From positions 558,001 to 622,000 of the forward strand of contig NZ_CP129137.1 of the NCBI RefSeq assembly GCF_030406905.1: a stretch of 64,000 nucleotides of DNA. Direction: 5' to 3'. This document shows positions 28,025-37,470 of this stretch, one piece after another (within the stretch, counting starts at the first letter, position 1; each line of letters starts with the position of its first letter). Made by a program: the position numbers and the translations under genes. The notes beneath the pieces are model-generated. The model saw only the letters and a list, made by a program, of their open reading frames with translations, did not search any database and was not told the DNA's origin. Source of the stretch: Streptomyces sp. HUAS CB01 (GTDB lineage Bacteria > Actinomycetota > Actinomycetes > Streptomycetales > Streptomycetaceae).

Positions 28025-30174
28025 GGCCGTGAGGACGCCGCCGGGGGGTCCGGGGTTGCCGGGCCGGCGGGCCGTTCCGGCGTCTTCGGGGTCGCCGGGC
28101 CGTCGGACCCGTCCGGGGCGCCCGGAGCCGACCCGCTGCCCGAGGGCCGATCCGGGCCGTCGGACCGGTCCGGGGCGCCCGGGGCCGGCCCCCGGGAGGG
28201 CCGATCCGGGCCGGGTGACGCGGCCTTGCGCCAGGCCGATTCCCGTAGCAGTCGAAGGCCGTTGAGACCGACCAGGACGGTGGAGCCCTCGTGGCCCGCG
28301 ACGCCCAGGGGCAGCGGGAGCCGGCCGGCGAGGTCCCAGACGACCAGCACCGCGATGCAGACACCGGCGATGACGAGGTTCTGCACGACGAGGCGGCGGG
28401 CGCGGCGGGACAGCGCCAAGACGGCGGGGACGGTGGTGAGTTCGTCGCGGACGACCACGGCGTCGGCCGTCTCCAGCGCGAGGTCGGACCCCGACCGGCC
28501 CATCGCCATCGAGGAGTGCGCCGCGGCCAGTGCCGGCGCGTCGTTGACGCCGTCGCCCACGACGAGCACACGCTCGCCCGCCCGTTCCCAGGCCCGCACC
28601 GCGGCCGCCTTGTCCTCGGGCAGGAGTCCGGCACGCAGTTCGGTGATGCCGCTCTCGTCGGCGATGTGCCGTGCGGCCGGTTCGTTGTCGCCGGTCAGCA
28701 GCACCGGCGTGGTGCCGGTGAGCCGACGGAGAGCGGCGACGGCCTCGGGGGCGCCGGCCCGCAGCCGGTCGGCGACGGCGAGGACGCCGGCCGGTTCTCC
28801 GTCGACGAGGACGACGACGGCCGTGTGCCCGTTCCGTTCGGCCTCGTCGACCGCCGGGCACCCGCCGCTGAGCAGCGCCGCGGGGCTGCCGACGCGGACC
28901 TCGCGGCCGCGCACGACCGCGCGCACCCCGCGGCCCGGTTCGGACGCGAACTCCTCGGCGGGGGCGGGTTCCAGGCCCCTTTCCCGGGCCGCGGCGACCA
29001 CGGCCCGGGCGAGCGGATGCTCGCTGGGATGCTCGGCCGCGGCGGCCAGCGCGAGCGCCTCGGCCGCGGCGAGGGAGAGTCCGTGCACCTCCGTCACCCG
29101 CGGCGCGCCCTCGGTGAGCGTGCCGGTCTTGTCGAGCGCGACCCGGTTCACCTCGCCGAGCCGCTCCATGACCACGGCGGACTTGACGAGGACACCGTGG
29201 CGACCCGCGTTGGCGATGGCGGAGAGGAGCGGGGGCATCGTGGCGAGGACGACCGCACACGGCGACGCCACGATCATGAAGGTCATGGCGCGCAGCAGCG
29301 TCTCCGTGAAGTCCGCGCCGAGCGCGAGGGGTACGGCGAGCAGCGCGAGCGTGGCGGCGACGACGCCGACCGAGTAGCGCTGCTCGATCTTCTCGATGAA
29401 CAGCTGCGTGGGTGCCTTCGTCGCCCCCGCCTCCTCGACCATGGCGACGATCCGCGCGATGACCGAGCCGGCGGCGTCGGCCTCGACCCGGACGCGCAGC
29501 GCGCCGGTGCCGTTGAGCGTGCCGGCGAAGACCTGATCCCCCGGTGCCTTGGCCACGGGCAGCGGTTCACCCGTGATGGTGGCCTGGTCGACGTCGCTCG
29601 CCCCGTGCAGCACGCTGCCGTCCGCGGGAAGCCGCTCCCCGGGCCGCACGAGGACGGTGTCACCGACGGCCAGTTCGGTGACGTCGACGGTCTCCTCGGC
29701 GTCCACGGCCTCGCCGCCACCACCCGTGAGCCGTACGGCCCGCGCGGGCGCCAGGTCGAGGAGTCCGCGCACGGAGTCCGCGGTGCGCCGTGTCGCCACG
29801 GCCTCCAGCGCTCCGGACACCGCGAAGATCACGACGAGGAGCCCGCCGTCGAGGTACTGCCCGACGGCCGCGGCGCCGATCGCGGCCACCACCATCAGCA
29901 GGTCCACGTCGAGGGTCCTCTCGCGCAGCGCACGGAGTCCCGCCCAGCCGGGCTCCCAGCCGCCCGCCGCGTAGCAGAGCGCGTACAGCGGGCCCCAGGT
30001 CCACGCGGGCGCCCCGGCCAGATCGAGCGGGAACGCGCACAGGAACGCGACGGCGGAGAGGGCCGCCCAGCGCACCTCGGGCAGGTCCGGCAGCCGCGCG
30101 GCGCGGTTCGCCGGGCGCGGGAGTGGTGCGGAGGGCGGGGTGGAGGACCGCGTGTCGAGGGCCGGGGAAGGCAT
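28021..30174 (-). CDS. P1B-type heavy-metal ATPase (P1B-4, Co/Zn/Fe type, CtpJ/CtpD-like)
   Basis: A 717-residue metal pump without an N-terminal metal-binding domain. The actuator loop is in TITGEPLPV. The metal site is the SPC of VASPCAVVLATMPP, the phosphorylation motif is DKTGTLTEG, the P-domain end is GDGVNDAPAL, and the last TM carries HEGSTVLVGLNG. SPC plus HEG(S/G)T defines the P1B-4 group, which exports Co2+, Fe2+, Ni2+ or Zn2+. About six TM segments are seen. The C-terminal tail is a Pro/Gly/Ser/Asp low-complexity stretch. It is divergent from an ArsR/SmtB sensor, as in the NmtR-CtpJ pair of mycobacteria. Confidence 0.93.
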   Translation of the reverse strand: MPSPALDTRSSTPPSAPLPRPANRAARLPDLPEVRWAALSAVAFLCAFPLDLAGAPAWTWGPLYALCYAAGGWEPGWAGLRALRERTLDVDLLMVVAAIGAAAVGQYLDGGLLVVIFAVSGALEAVATRRTADSVRGLLDLAPARAVRLTGGGGEAVDAEETVDVTELAVGDTVLVRPGERLPADGSVLHGASDVDQATITGEPLPVAKAPGDQVFAGTLNGTGALRVRVEADAAGSVIARIVAMVEEAGATKAPTQLFIEKIEQRYSVGVVAATLALLAVPLALGADFTETLLRAMTFMIVASPCAVVLATMPPLLSAIANAGRHGVLVKSAVVMERLGEVNRVALDKTGTLTEGAPRVTEVHGLSLAAAEALALAAAAEHPSEHPLARAVVAAARERGLEPAPAEEFASEPGRGVRAVVRGREVRVGSPAALLSGGCPAVDEAERNGHTAVVVLVDGEPAGVLAVADRLRAGAPEAVAALRRLTGTTPVLLTGDNEPAARHIADESGITELRAGLLPEDKAAAVRAWERAGERVLVVGDGVNDAPALAAAHSSMAMGRSGSDLALETADAVVVRDELTTVPAVLALSRRARRLVVQNLVIAGVCIAVLVVWDLAGRLPLPLGVAGHEGSTVLVGLNGLRLLRESAWRKAASPGPDRPSRGPAPGAPDRSDGPDRPSGSGSAPGAPDGSDGPATPKTPERPAGPATPDPPAASSRP

Positions 30175-30323
30175 CGGGGCGCACACCTCTTCGTCTCGTG
30201 GCCGGCTCGGGCCGTACGGGGCCGTGTCGTGCGTCGTCCCGCGGGCGCGCACGGTCGCCCCGGCCGTGCGGGGGCACGCGGCCCCCTGCGCGGCGGAGCG
30301 ACCCCCTCACGATAGCGGAACAC

Positions 30324-30339
30324 ATGAAGAGGTCTTCAT
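30324..30339. promoter_or_regulatory. ArsR/SmtB operator in the divergent metal-ATPase promoter
   Basis: ATGAAGA-GG-TCTTCAT is a perfect palindrome containing TGAA-6-TTCA, the core of SmtB/CzrA/NmtR operators. It lies between the divergent ATPase and sensor genes. For the sensor, a TACGAT -10 box (30362-30367) puts the operator next to the -35 region. The transcript would start at about 30375, the A of the chosen ATG, so the mRNA is probably leaderless. Confidence 0.85.
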
Positions 30340-30374
30340 TCATGCCTACGGACCGTCCGGTTACGATGTGCCCC

Positions 30375-30752
30375 ATGGGACATGGAGCCGACGGCCGGGC
30401 CACCCCGGCGGCCAATCTGGACGCGGACTCCGCCGCCACCATCGCCGCCACCCTCCAGGCGCTGGCGACCCCTTCCCGTCTGATGATCCTCACGCGGCTC
30501 AGGCAGGGCCCCTGCGGAGTCACCGAACTGGCCGAGGCGGTGGCGATGGAGCAGTCAGCCGTCTCCCACCAGTTGCGACTGCTCCGCGCGCTGGGCCTCG
30601 TCACCGGCACACGACAGGGTCGCCGGATCGAGTACAGCCTCCACGACAACCACGTCGCCCAACTCCTGGACGAAGCCGTCTACCACATCGAGCACCTGCG
30701 GCTCGGCGCCCGTGATCTCCCCGTCCCCGCCGGGGATACTGGTCAGCCGTAG
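30375..30752 (+). CDS. ArsR/SmtB-family metal sensor (NmtR/CzrA-like)
   Basis: A 125-residue winged-helix repressor. The recognition helix region is VAMEQSAVSHQLRLLRALGLV. The C-terminal helix has the full alpha-5 metal site D-x-H-x10-H-x2-H in HDNHVAQLLDEAVYHIEH, as in Zn/Co sensor CzrA and Ni/Co sensor NmtR. Metal binding would release DNA and derepress the divergent P1B-4 ATPase. In-frame ATGs lie at 30342 and 30366, but the -10 box at 30362-30367 supports a leaderless start at 30375. Confidence 0.9.
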   Translation: MGHGADGRATPAANLDADSAATIAATLQALATPSRLMILTRLRQGPCGVTELAEAVAMEQSAVSHQLRLLRALGLVTGTRQGRRIEYSLHDNHVAQLLDEAVYHIEHLRLGARDLPVPAGDTGQP

Positions 30753-30779
30753 ACGACTCGCTGACCACGAGGGGCGGCC

Positions 30780-32222
30780 ATGGTGAACCACGTGCGGGAC
30801 AAAGGCAGTTGGGGCCGGCGAGGCGACGGGCGCCACGCCGTCGTCATCGGGGGCAGCCTCGCGGGACTGCTCGCGGCGCACGTCCTCGCCGGGCACGCCG
30901 ACCGGGTGACCGTCGTGGAGCGCGACCGCGTCCCCGACGGCCCGCAGCCGCGCCCGGGCGTCCCGCACAGCAGGCACGCCCATGTGCTGCTGGAGAGCGG
31001 GCAGCGGGCGCTGGACTCCCTTCTGCCCGGATTCATGGCCGAGTTGCGGGCGGCCGGAGCACCCCGCGTGGGCATGCCCGAGGACATGGTGGCGTGGAGC
31101 GGCACCTGGTTCCGGCGCACCGCCCCGACGACACACATCCACACCGGCTCCCGCGCCCAACTGGAGCACCTGGTGCGCGAGCGGGTGCTGGCCAACCCGG
31201 TGATCACGACCGTCGGGTCCACGGAGGTCGTCGGGCTGGCCGGCGACGCCGGCCGGGTCCGGGGTGTCCGGCTGCGGGAGCGCGGCGGCGCCGACGGCAC
31301 CGCGGACGGCGCCTCGGCGCGGCAGTCCCGCACACTCGCGGCCGACCTGGTCGTGGACGCCTCCGGGCGGAGTTCACGGGCCCCGCGGTGGCTGGCCGCC
31401 ATCGGGGCAGAGCCGCCCCACGAGGAGACCATCGACACCGGCCAGGCGTACGCCTCGCGCATCTACCGCAACACCAGCGCCCATCTGGGCACGGAGGCGC
31501 TGGCGTACTGGTTCTACCCGAACCCTTCCCAGACGTACGCGGGCGGCGTGCTGCCCCTGGAGGACGGCAGCCACCTCGTGGCGTTCGCGGGCCTCCGCGG
31601 CCAGGAACCGCCCACGGACGACGCCGGGTTCACCGCTTTCGCGGCCCGCCTCCCCCACCCGTTCCTCCACGAGTGGCTGCGGACCGCCGAGCCGCAGACC
31701 CCGGCGTACGGCTTCCGGTCGACGGCCAACGTGCGCCGCCGGTACGACCGCCAGGGCCGGCGTCCCGCCGGGTTCCTCGCCACCGGCGACGCGCTGTGCA
31801 CCTTCAACCCGATCTACGGACAGGGCATGTCGGTCGCCGCGATGAGCGCCGTGGCGCTGCGCGACGCGCTCGCCGACCCCCGCCGCACGCCGACGACCCG
31901 ACGTGTCCAACGCGCCCTCTTCGACGCCTCGCGCCAGGCCTGGGACATCTCCGCGGGCGCCGACCGGGCCATGCCCGGCGCGGTGGGGAACGCCGTCGCC
32001 TCACGGGCCGTGGACCGCCCGGTCGGCTGGTACCTGGACCGCGTCCAGCAGCGGTACGTGGGCGATCCGGTGCTCGTGGGCCCGGTGTTCCGTTCGGTGC
32101 TGACGCTCACCACGCCCCTGAGTGCCCTGTTCGCTCCGAGGATGGCCCGCGCGGTGCTGTTCGGCCCCGTCACGCGGACGCCCGCGGCGCCGCCGATGCG
32201 GGCGGAGACGGCGGACGGCTGA
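30780..32222 (+). CDS. FAD-dependent oxidoreductase (aromatic hydroxylase/halogenase-like fold)
   Basis: A 480-residue flavoprotein with a Rossmann FAD motif, VVIGGSLAGLLAAHVLAG, then VVERDRVPDGPQPRPGVPHSRH, a central DLVVDASGRSSRAP and the second FAD motif FLATGDALCTFNPIYGQGMS (GD motif). This is the layout of group A monooxygenases and geranylgeranyl-reductase relatives. There is no signal peptide. GAGGGG is placed before the ATG. The substrate is unknown, and the only downstream neighbour is a broken peptidase gene. Confidence 0.88.
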   Translation: MVNHVRDKGSWGRRGDGRHAVVIGGSLAGLLAAHVLAGHADRVTVVERDRVPDGPQPRPGVPHSRHAHVLLESGQRALDSLLPGFMAELRAAGAPRVGMPEDMVAWSGTWFRRTAPTTHIHTGSRAQLEHLVRERVLANPVITTVGSTEVVGLAGDAGRVRGVRLRERGGADGTADGASARQSRTLAADLVVDASGRSSRAPRWLAAIGAEPPHEETIDTGQAYASRIYRNTSAHLGTEALAYWFYPNPSQTYAGGVLPLEDGSHLVAFAGLRGQEPPTDDAGFTAFAARLPHPFLHEWLRTAEPQTPAYGFRSTANVRRRYDRQGRRPAGFLATGDALCTFNPIYGQGMSVAAMSAVALRDALADPRRTPTTRRVQRALFDASRQAWDISAGADRAMPGAVGNAVASRAVDRPVGWYLDRVQQRYVGDPVLVGPVFRSVLTLTTPLSALFAPRMARAVLFGPVTRTPAAPPMRAETADG

Positions 32223-32283
32223 GCGACCGGGGCCCTTCGAGGCCCGGTGGGGCGCTGCGGCCACGTCGAAGCCCGACCCCGAT

Positions 32284-32985
32284 CGGCGCGCGGCAGCTCT
32301 CCTGGTCGACATGGAGCGGCTGCGGGAGTTGCTGAACGTCGACCGGTGGCTGCTGTACGGCGGGTCCTGGGGATCGTCGCTGTTGCTCGCCTACGCCCAG
32401 CGGCATCCGGAGCGGGTGTCCGAGATCGTCGTCAACGGGGTGACGACGACCCGCCGTTCGGAGATCGACTGGCTCTACCGCGGCGTGGCGCGGTTCTTCC
32501 CCGAGGAATGGGAACGCTTCATGGCCGGCGTCCCCGAGGCCGGACGGGACGGCGACGCGGTCGCCGCTTACGCCCGCAGGATGAACGACCCGGACCCGAT
32601 GGTACGGGCGAAGGCCGCGGACGACTGGTGTGCCTGGGAGGACGCCGTCGTCTCATGCGAGCCCAACGGCCCGTCGGGCGTCTACTCCGGCCGCGCCCCT
32701 GCGGCCCGGATCGCCCTGGTCCGGATCGCCTCGCACTATTTCGCGCACGGGGCGTGGCTGGAGGAGGGCGCGCTGCTGCGGAACGCGGCGCGGCTCACCG
32801 GCATCCCCGGGGTGCTGGTGCACGGCCGACTCGATCTCTCCAGTCCTCCGGACACCGCGTGGGAGCTGTGCCGGGCGTGGCCGGACGCACGACTGGTGAC
32901 GGTCGGCGACGCGGGACACCTGGGCAGCGACGCGGCGGACGCCGAGGTGCTGGCCGCGCTCGACCGCTTCGCCGGCCGCCCCTGA
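32284..32985 (+). pseudogene. Proline iminopeptidase, N-terminally truncated
   Basis: The frame from about 32284 matches the last two thirds of proline iminopeptidase: LLVDMERLRELLNVDRWLLY, nucleophile GGSWGSSLLLAYAQRHPERV, GVYSGRA-ARIALVRIASHYF, HGRLDLSSPPDTAWELCRAW and GDAGHLG. The catalytic Ser, Asp and His are all present. The first 90-100 residues of the family, including the HGGPG oxyanion motif and FDQRGCGRS, are missing. Upstream bases up to the FAD gene stop do not encode them in any frame. The only internal ATG (32311) has no ribosome site. It is most likely a deletion remnant. Confidence 0.8.
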
Positions 32986-33259
32986 GGGTCCTGCGACGGC
33001 GGCGCTCGACCGCCGGTCCGCACGATCGGACGCCGCACCTCGCCGCGGGAGGTCGCCGCGGGACGTCTCCCGCTCACCACCGCGCCACGCACCGCCGTCG
33101 CCGGTGACGTCCCGGACCGCCCCTGCCGCGCGAGCCGTGCCGCACGGCGGCCGGGGGCGTGGACCGTCCCGCGCGACTCGCGCCGGACAACTCCCGTGGC
33201 GAAGGCCCGTAGGCCCACCCTCACGCCCGTGAGCCCGGCGCGCGGGAGGGATGCCGGCG

Positions 33260-34150
33260 CTACGCGCCGCCGCCCGTCGCCGCCCCCACCGCGTCGGCGA
33301 CGCGGTCGAAGAAGCGCGCGTGTGCGCCGTCGCTGCACGGCGCCTCGGGGTTCCACGCGACGACCTGGGCGCCGGACGCCGCCTCGCGCCAGGCGGGGTT
33401 GCCGTCCAGGGCGTCCAGGGGGTACGCGTTGGCGCGCGCGTCGACGAGGAGGACGCCCGCGGAGAGTTCCGCGACGTGCGACCAGTCGGCGGTGAACCAG
33501 TTGGTGCCGGGACCTCCCTGCGGGGACACCAGGTCGAGGCCGAAGGCCCTGAGTTCCCTGAGGTCGGGCCAGGACTGCGGCTTGGCCAGGTAGGTGCTCT
33601 CGGCCGAGGCCGGTGACAGGGCCAGCAGGGCCGGGCGGGGGGCGCCGTCGTGTGCGAGGGTCCGGAGCCGGGCCGTGGCGCGGGCGAGGGCTATGGCACC
33701 CGCCGTGTCCTGGGCGGCGCCCAGGGCTCGGGCCAGGGCGGCGAACCGGGCGCGCACGTCGCCGAGCGACCGGCCCTGTCCGACGTCGAGCACGACCAGC
33801 GGCACCCGTTCCTCGACGTGCTTCGCCGTGTCCGGGTCGAGCCCGTAGACCTGCCCGCCACCGTAGGTGACGGCGACGACCAGGTCGGGGTCGTCGCGGA
33901 GCAGCACGTGGGCGTCGAGCGCGGTGCCCGAGCCGAGATAGCCGAGGCCGTCGAGCGGCAGGGACCCGGCTTTGACCGGGTCGGGCCCGTCGCCGTCGTG
34001 GTTCGAGCCGAAGAGTCCGGCCGGGCGTATGCCGTGCTCCCAGAGGGTGGCTCCGGCCTGGATGTAGGTGACGACCCGTTCGGGCCGCCGGTCGTACGTG
34101 GCCAGATGGCCCCGGTCGTCGAGGAATTGCCAGTCGGTCTGCCTGTCCAT
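33260..34150 (-). CDS. Periplasmic-binding-like protein (iron-siderophore/cobalamin ABC type)
   Basis: About 296 residues with the two-lobed, helix-backbone fold of Fe/B12-binding proteins: RPERVVTYIQAGATLWEHGI, DPDLVVAVTYGGGQVYGLD, VPLVVLDVGQGRSL, ANAYPLDALDGNPAWREA and VVAWNPEAPC. GGAG nine bases before the ATG at 34150 supports this start, giving no signal peptide. A GTG at 34237 would add a segment with an LTGC lipobox-like motif but too short a hydrophobic stretch to be a working signal. Either it is cytoplasmic, or the true secretory start has been lost. No ABC permease is adjacent. Confidence 0.75.
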   Translation of the reverse strand: MDRQTDWQFLDDRGHLATYDRRPERVVTYIQAGATLWEHGIRPAGLFGSNHDGDGPDPVKAGSLPLDGLGYLGSGTALDAHVLLRDDPDLVVAVTYGGGQVYGLDPDTAKHVEERVPLVVLDVGQGRSLGDVRARFAALARALGAAQDTAGAIALARATARLRTLAHDGAPRPALLALSPASAESTYLAKPQSWPDLRELRAFGLDLVSPQGGPGTNWFTADWSHVAELSAGVLLVDARANAYPLDALDGNPAWREAASGAQVVAWNPEAPCSDGAHARFFDRVADAVGAATGGGA

Positions 34151-34325
34151 GATCGAGTGCTCCTGCCCCTCGCCTGCGACGCGCTGCCCCTCTTCCTGCC
34201 CACGGATCGCGCACGACGAACAGCCGGTCAGGGACACGTGGTGCGGGGTCCCGGACCGGCCGCCGGAGGGTCCGGGACCGGGGGCAGGAGCGAGGAGGCG
34301 GCGGTGCGGAGGCCGGGCCGCCGGG

Positions 34326-35849
34326 TCAGACGATGCCCTCGGCGATCTCCGCCTGTTCGCGCGCGTTGCCGTACGCGGCAGGGGTGCTGTACGAGCGCCG
34401 CGCGACGTACCACCACACGCTGGCCAGGACGAGGACGACGGCCAGGGCGATGGAGGCGTAGTTCATGGAGTTGACGGTGAGCGGCGAGGACTGCGGCAGG
34501 CAGAACAGCACTGTCACGAAGGCGACCCAGGACACGGCGGTCCAGCCGATCGGCTTGCTCCAGCGGCCGAGTTGCCAGGGCCCCGGCTGGAACCGCTTCC
34601 CCGCCCGCAGACGCAGATAGACGGGGATCGCGTACGCGGGGGTGATGCCGATGACGTTGATGGCGGTGACCGCTCCGTACGCCGTGGCGGAGTACAGCGA
34701 CGGCAGCGCCAGCAGCGCGGCGACGGAGACGGAGAGCCACACGGCGGGAACGGGCGTCTGGGTACGGCTGCTGACCCTCCGCCACAGGGACGAGCCCGGC
34801 AGGGCGTTGTCGCGGCTGAAGGCGAACACCATCCGGCTGGCGGCGGCCACCTCGGCGTTGCCGCAGAACAACTGGGCGACGATCACGACGAGGAGCAGCG
34901 CGGAGGCGCCTGCCGTGCCGAGGGCGTCCAGCAGGATCTGGGCGGGCGGCACCCCCGTCGCGCTCTGCTGGGTGCCGGCGTAGTCCTGGATGGCGAAGGT
35001 CAGTCCGGCGAGGAGCACGAATCCCGCGAGCCACGAGACCCAGATGGCCCGGACGATCCCGCGCGCCGCGGTCACCGAGGCGTTGGACGTCTCCTCGGAC
35101 AGATGGGCGGACGCGTCGTAGCCGGAGAACGTGTACTGGGCGAGCAGCAGTCCGATCGCCGCCACGTAGAACGGGTTGGCCCAGCCGGTGTCGTTGACGA
35201 ACTCGGTGAACACGAAGGACGGGGACTGGTGGTGGTCGGGCACGATCGCGAGGGCGCCCACGATCACGGCGACCCCGGCGAGGTGCCACCAGACGCTGAT
35301 CGAGTTGAGGACGCTGACGAGGCGGACGCCGAAGAGATTGAGCGTGGCGTGCAGCAGCAGGATGCAGAGGAAGATGAGGAACGTCGAGCCCGGCGTGGGT
35401 GCGAAACCGAACCGCAGATTGAGGAACGCGCCGGTGAACAGGGCTGCGCCGTAGTCGATGCCCGCGATGGCGCCCAGCAGCCCGAGCAGGTTGAGCCAGC
35501 CGGTGTACCAGCCCCAGCGGCGGCCGCCGAGCCTGTCGGCCATGTAGTACAGCGCTCCCGAGGTGGGGTAGGCGCTGGTGACCTCCGCGAGGGCGAGGCC
35601 GACGCAGAGGACGAACAGGCCGACACCCGCCCAGCCCCACATCATGACCGCCGGACCGCCGGTGCTCAGCCCGAAGCCGTACAGGGTCATGCAGCCGGAC
35701 AGGATGGATATGACGGAGAAGCTGATGGCGAAGTTGCCGAAGCCTCCCATCCGGCGGGCGAGGACCGGCTGGTAGCCGAGTTCGCGCAGTCGTTGTTCCT
35801 CGTCCCTGGGCGGGGCCTGGTCCTGGGCGGACCATGCGGTGCGGGACAT
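34326..35849 (-). CDS. APC-family amino acid permease
   Basis: A 507-residue transporter with about 12 membrane segments. The first TM has the APC glycine-rich unwound region (GFGNFAISFSVISILSG). ALAEVTSAYPTSGALYYMA is the TM3 motif of the GABA/choline-type amino acid transporter branch, and GYDASAHLSEETSNA is the conserved TM6-loop signature. The protein imports an amino acid or amine by proton or sodium symport. A longer frame reaches 35927, but GGAGG before the ATG at 35849 decides the start. No catabolic gene is in the same operon. Confidence 0.92.
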   Translation of the reverse strand: MSRTAWSAQDQAPPRDEEQRLRELGYQPVLARRMGGFGNFAISFSVISILSGCMTLYGFGLSTGGPAVMMWGWAGVGLFVLCVGLALAEVTSAYPTSGALYYMADRLGGRRWGWYTGWLNLLGLLGAIAGIDYGAALFTGAFLNLRFGFAPTPGSTFLIFLCILLLHATLNLFGVRLVSVLNSISVWWHLAGVAVIVGALAIVPDHHQSPSFVFTEFVNDTGWANPFYVAAIGLLLAQYTFSGYDASAHLSEETSNASVTAARGIVRAIWVSWLAGFVLLAGLTFAIQDYAGTQQSATGVPPAQILLDALGTAGASALLLVVIVAQLFCGNAEVAAASRMVFAFSRDNALPGSSLWRRVSSRTQTPVPAVWLSVSVAALLALPSLYSATAYGAVTAINVIGITPAYAIPVYLRLRAGKRFQPGPWQLGRWSKPIGWTAVSWVAFVTVLFCLPQSSPLTVNSMNYASIALAVVLVLASVWWYVARRSYSTPAAYGNAREQAEIAEGIV

Positions 35850-36000
35850 GAAGGGACCTCCGGGGAAGAGAGTGGACACGTCGGGGACAGGCGAGGGACG
35901 GGCGGAGCCGCGGGCCGGGTGCGTCATGGTCCGGAGAGGGGTCGGAGACGGTCCGCCGCAGGCGACGGACGGGGGACGCGGCCGTGCCGGTCGGCGCCGG

Positions 36001-36996
36001 TCAGTCGCCGGGGGCGTCGCGGGCCGCCGCGAGGCAGCGGCCGCGTGCTCTCAGGTACAGCTCCTCGGTGAGCACCGGGTCGCCCGGGTCCTCGGTGCGC
36101 AACGACCACGGCAGCGCGGTGTAGTAGGGCCCGAGGGCACGGAAGACGCGACCGGCCTCCTCGAAGTGCAGGGCGCCCCACAGCGCGTGGGCGAGGTGGC
36201 CGAGGTCGAGCAGCGAGCTGGTCGCGGGCTCGGCGTGGTCGAACCAGCCGTGCAGGGCCCGCACCGAGTCGCGGATGGCGTCCTCGGCGACCCAGTGGAG
36301 GTCGAGTGCGCGTCGGTGGCCCTGCTCCCTGCGGTAGCGCTCGACCCGGGCGTACAGCGGCAGGGCGTGCAGCGGGGAGCCCGGGGCCGCGGTGGACGCG
36401 GCCCACTGCACGAAGTTCACGGCCTCCGACAGTGCTCCGGCCCGGCGGGTGCAGAGGAACTGCAGCATCCGGTGGTACGCCTCGCGGTTGCCGGGGTCGC
36501 GCTTGTCGGCCTCGGCCAGCAGGCCCCAGGGGCCCGGCGGCAGCATCGGGCCGGGCGGGGCCATCCGGTGCTCCTCCATGTGCTGCCGCTCGTCGAGCTG
36601 GGCGAGGGCGAGCAGGCAGACCCAGGGAACGGGGTCGTCGGGTGCCGTACGGGCGGCGGCGCCGCAGGCGTCCCACGCCTCGTGCCACAGGTCGCGGGTG
36701 CGGGGGTGGCCCTCCCGGTGTGCGCGGACGGCCCGTTCGACCGCGACCCTCGCGTGCATCACGGCCGCGGCGACGCTGTGCGGCTCCTCCGCCCGCCAGG
36801 CGCGGACCACGTCGGTGCCGGCCGCGACCGCCGCGAGGACCTGTGTGCGCTGGGTCCACAGGAACGCGTCACGGGTTTCCGCGAGGAGGTCCCGCATCGC
36901 CACCCAGCGCCCGGTCCGCAGGTCCTCGATCGCCACGCGCAGGGCGTCGTCGTGGCCCGCGGGGTGGTAGACGGGGCGGAAGTGGTCATCGGCCAT
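36001..36996 (-). CDS. Hypothetical protein, all-helical, Trp/His-rich
   Basis: A 331-residue protein starting MADDHFRPVYHPAGHDD, preceded by GGGGAGGGGTG. It reads as repeated helical pairs (for example DDALRVAIEDLRTGRWVAM, AYHRMLQFLCTRRAGALS, LLDLGHLAHALWGALHFEEA), suggesting a TPR-like or DUF4034-like solenoid. No catalytic motif, signal peptide or membrane segment is seen. I do not recognise the family with confidence. It is separated from both neighbours. Confidence 0.75.
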   Translation of the reverse strand: MADDHFRPVYHPAGHDDALRVAIEDLRTGRWVAMRDLLAETRDAFLWTQRTQVLAAVAAGTDVVRAWRAEEPHSVAAAVMHARVAVERAVRAHREGHPRTRDLWHEAWDACGAAARTAPDDPVPWVCLLALAQLDERQHMEEHRMAPPGPMLPPGPWGLLAEADKRDPGNREAYHRMLQFLCTRRAGALSEAVNFVQWAASTAAPGSPLHALPLYARVERYRREQGHRRALDLHWVAEDAIRDSVRALHGWFDHAEPATSSLLDLGHLAHALWGALHFEEAGRVFRALGPYYTALPWSLRTEDPGDPVLTEELYLRARGRCLAAARDAPGD

Positions 36997-37470
36997 CACC
37001 CCTCCCCGGCACGGTCGGCCGTCGCCTTGGTGCGGCTGCGTTCGGTGCGTAATCGGGGGTCGGCGTGCGTCGTCATGGGTCCTCCAGGACGGTGGGGGCG
37101 TTGACGGCGGGGCGACCGCCGGGGCGTCCTGCTGTTGATCGACGATCAGTGTAGGTGTGGTGGCGCTCCGTGGGACACATTTTCGGATCTTGCACAACTA
37201 TTCGCGCCCACAAGAGAACTGACGACTCATCAGATGCACTTCCGGTGCGGCTTGCGGGCCTTGACGAAGACCGCGGGCCGGGCCAGGCTGGCTGTCGGTG
37301 ATCACGCCGCCACTACCTGTGCCGGTGCCGTTCGCCGGACGGCCGCCGTCCACCGGCCGGTGACCGCCCTCGCCCACAGAGGAGTCGGGACATCCCGCGC
37401 CCACCGCACCCGCACCTACCGCACCTACCGCACCTACCGCACCTACCGCACCTACCGAAGAGAACAGGAC
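36997..37470. other. Divergent promoter region before the FGGY kinase operon
   Basis: These 474 bases separate divergent genes. The centre, 37142-37205, is the most AT-rich part (ACACATTTTCGGATCTTGCA) and should hold both promoters; TACACT on the minus strand (37148-37153) is a candidate -10 box for the hypothetical protein gene. A 9-bp tandem repeat lies just before the kinase ribosome site. No gene is seen. Confidence 0.5.
37411..37455. repeat. Five perfect copies of a 9-bp tandem repeat in the kinase leader
   Basis: CGCACCTAC is repeated five times without error from 37411 to 37455, with a partial match before it. The array ends 15 bases before the FGGY kinase ATG, so it lies in its 5' leader next to the Shine-Dalgarno (AGAACAGGAC). 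A unit of nine bases with perfect copies suggests recent slippage and possible length variation between strains. Confidence 0.9.

Noticed and set aside
28291..30315. 674-codon plus-strand frame opposite the P-type ATPase
   Set aside because: Antisense shadow; the ATPase has every P1B-4 motif.
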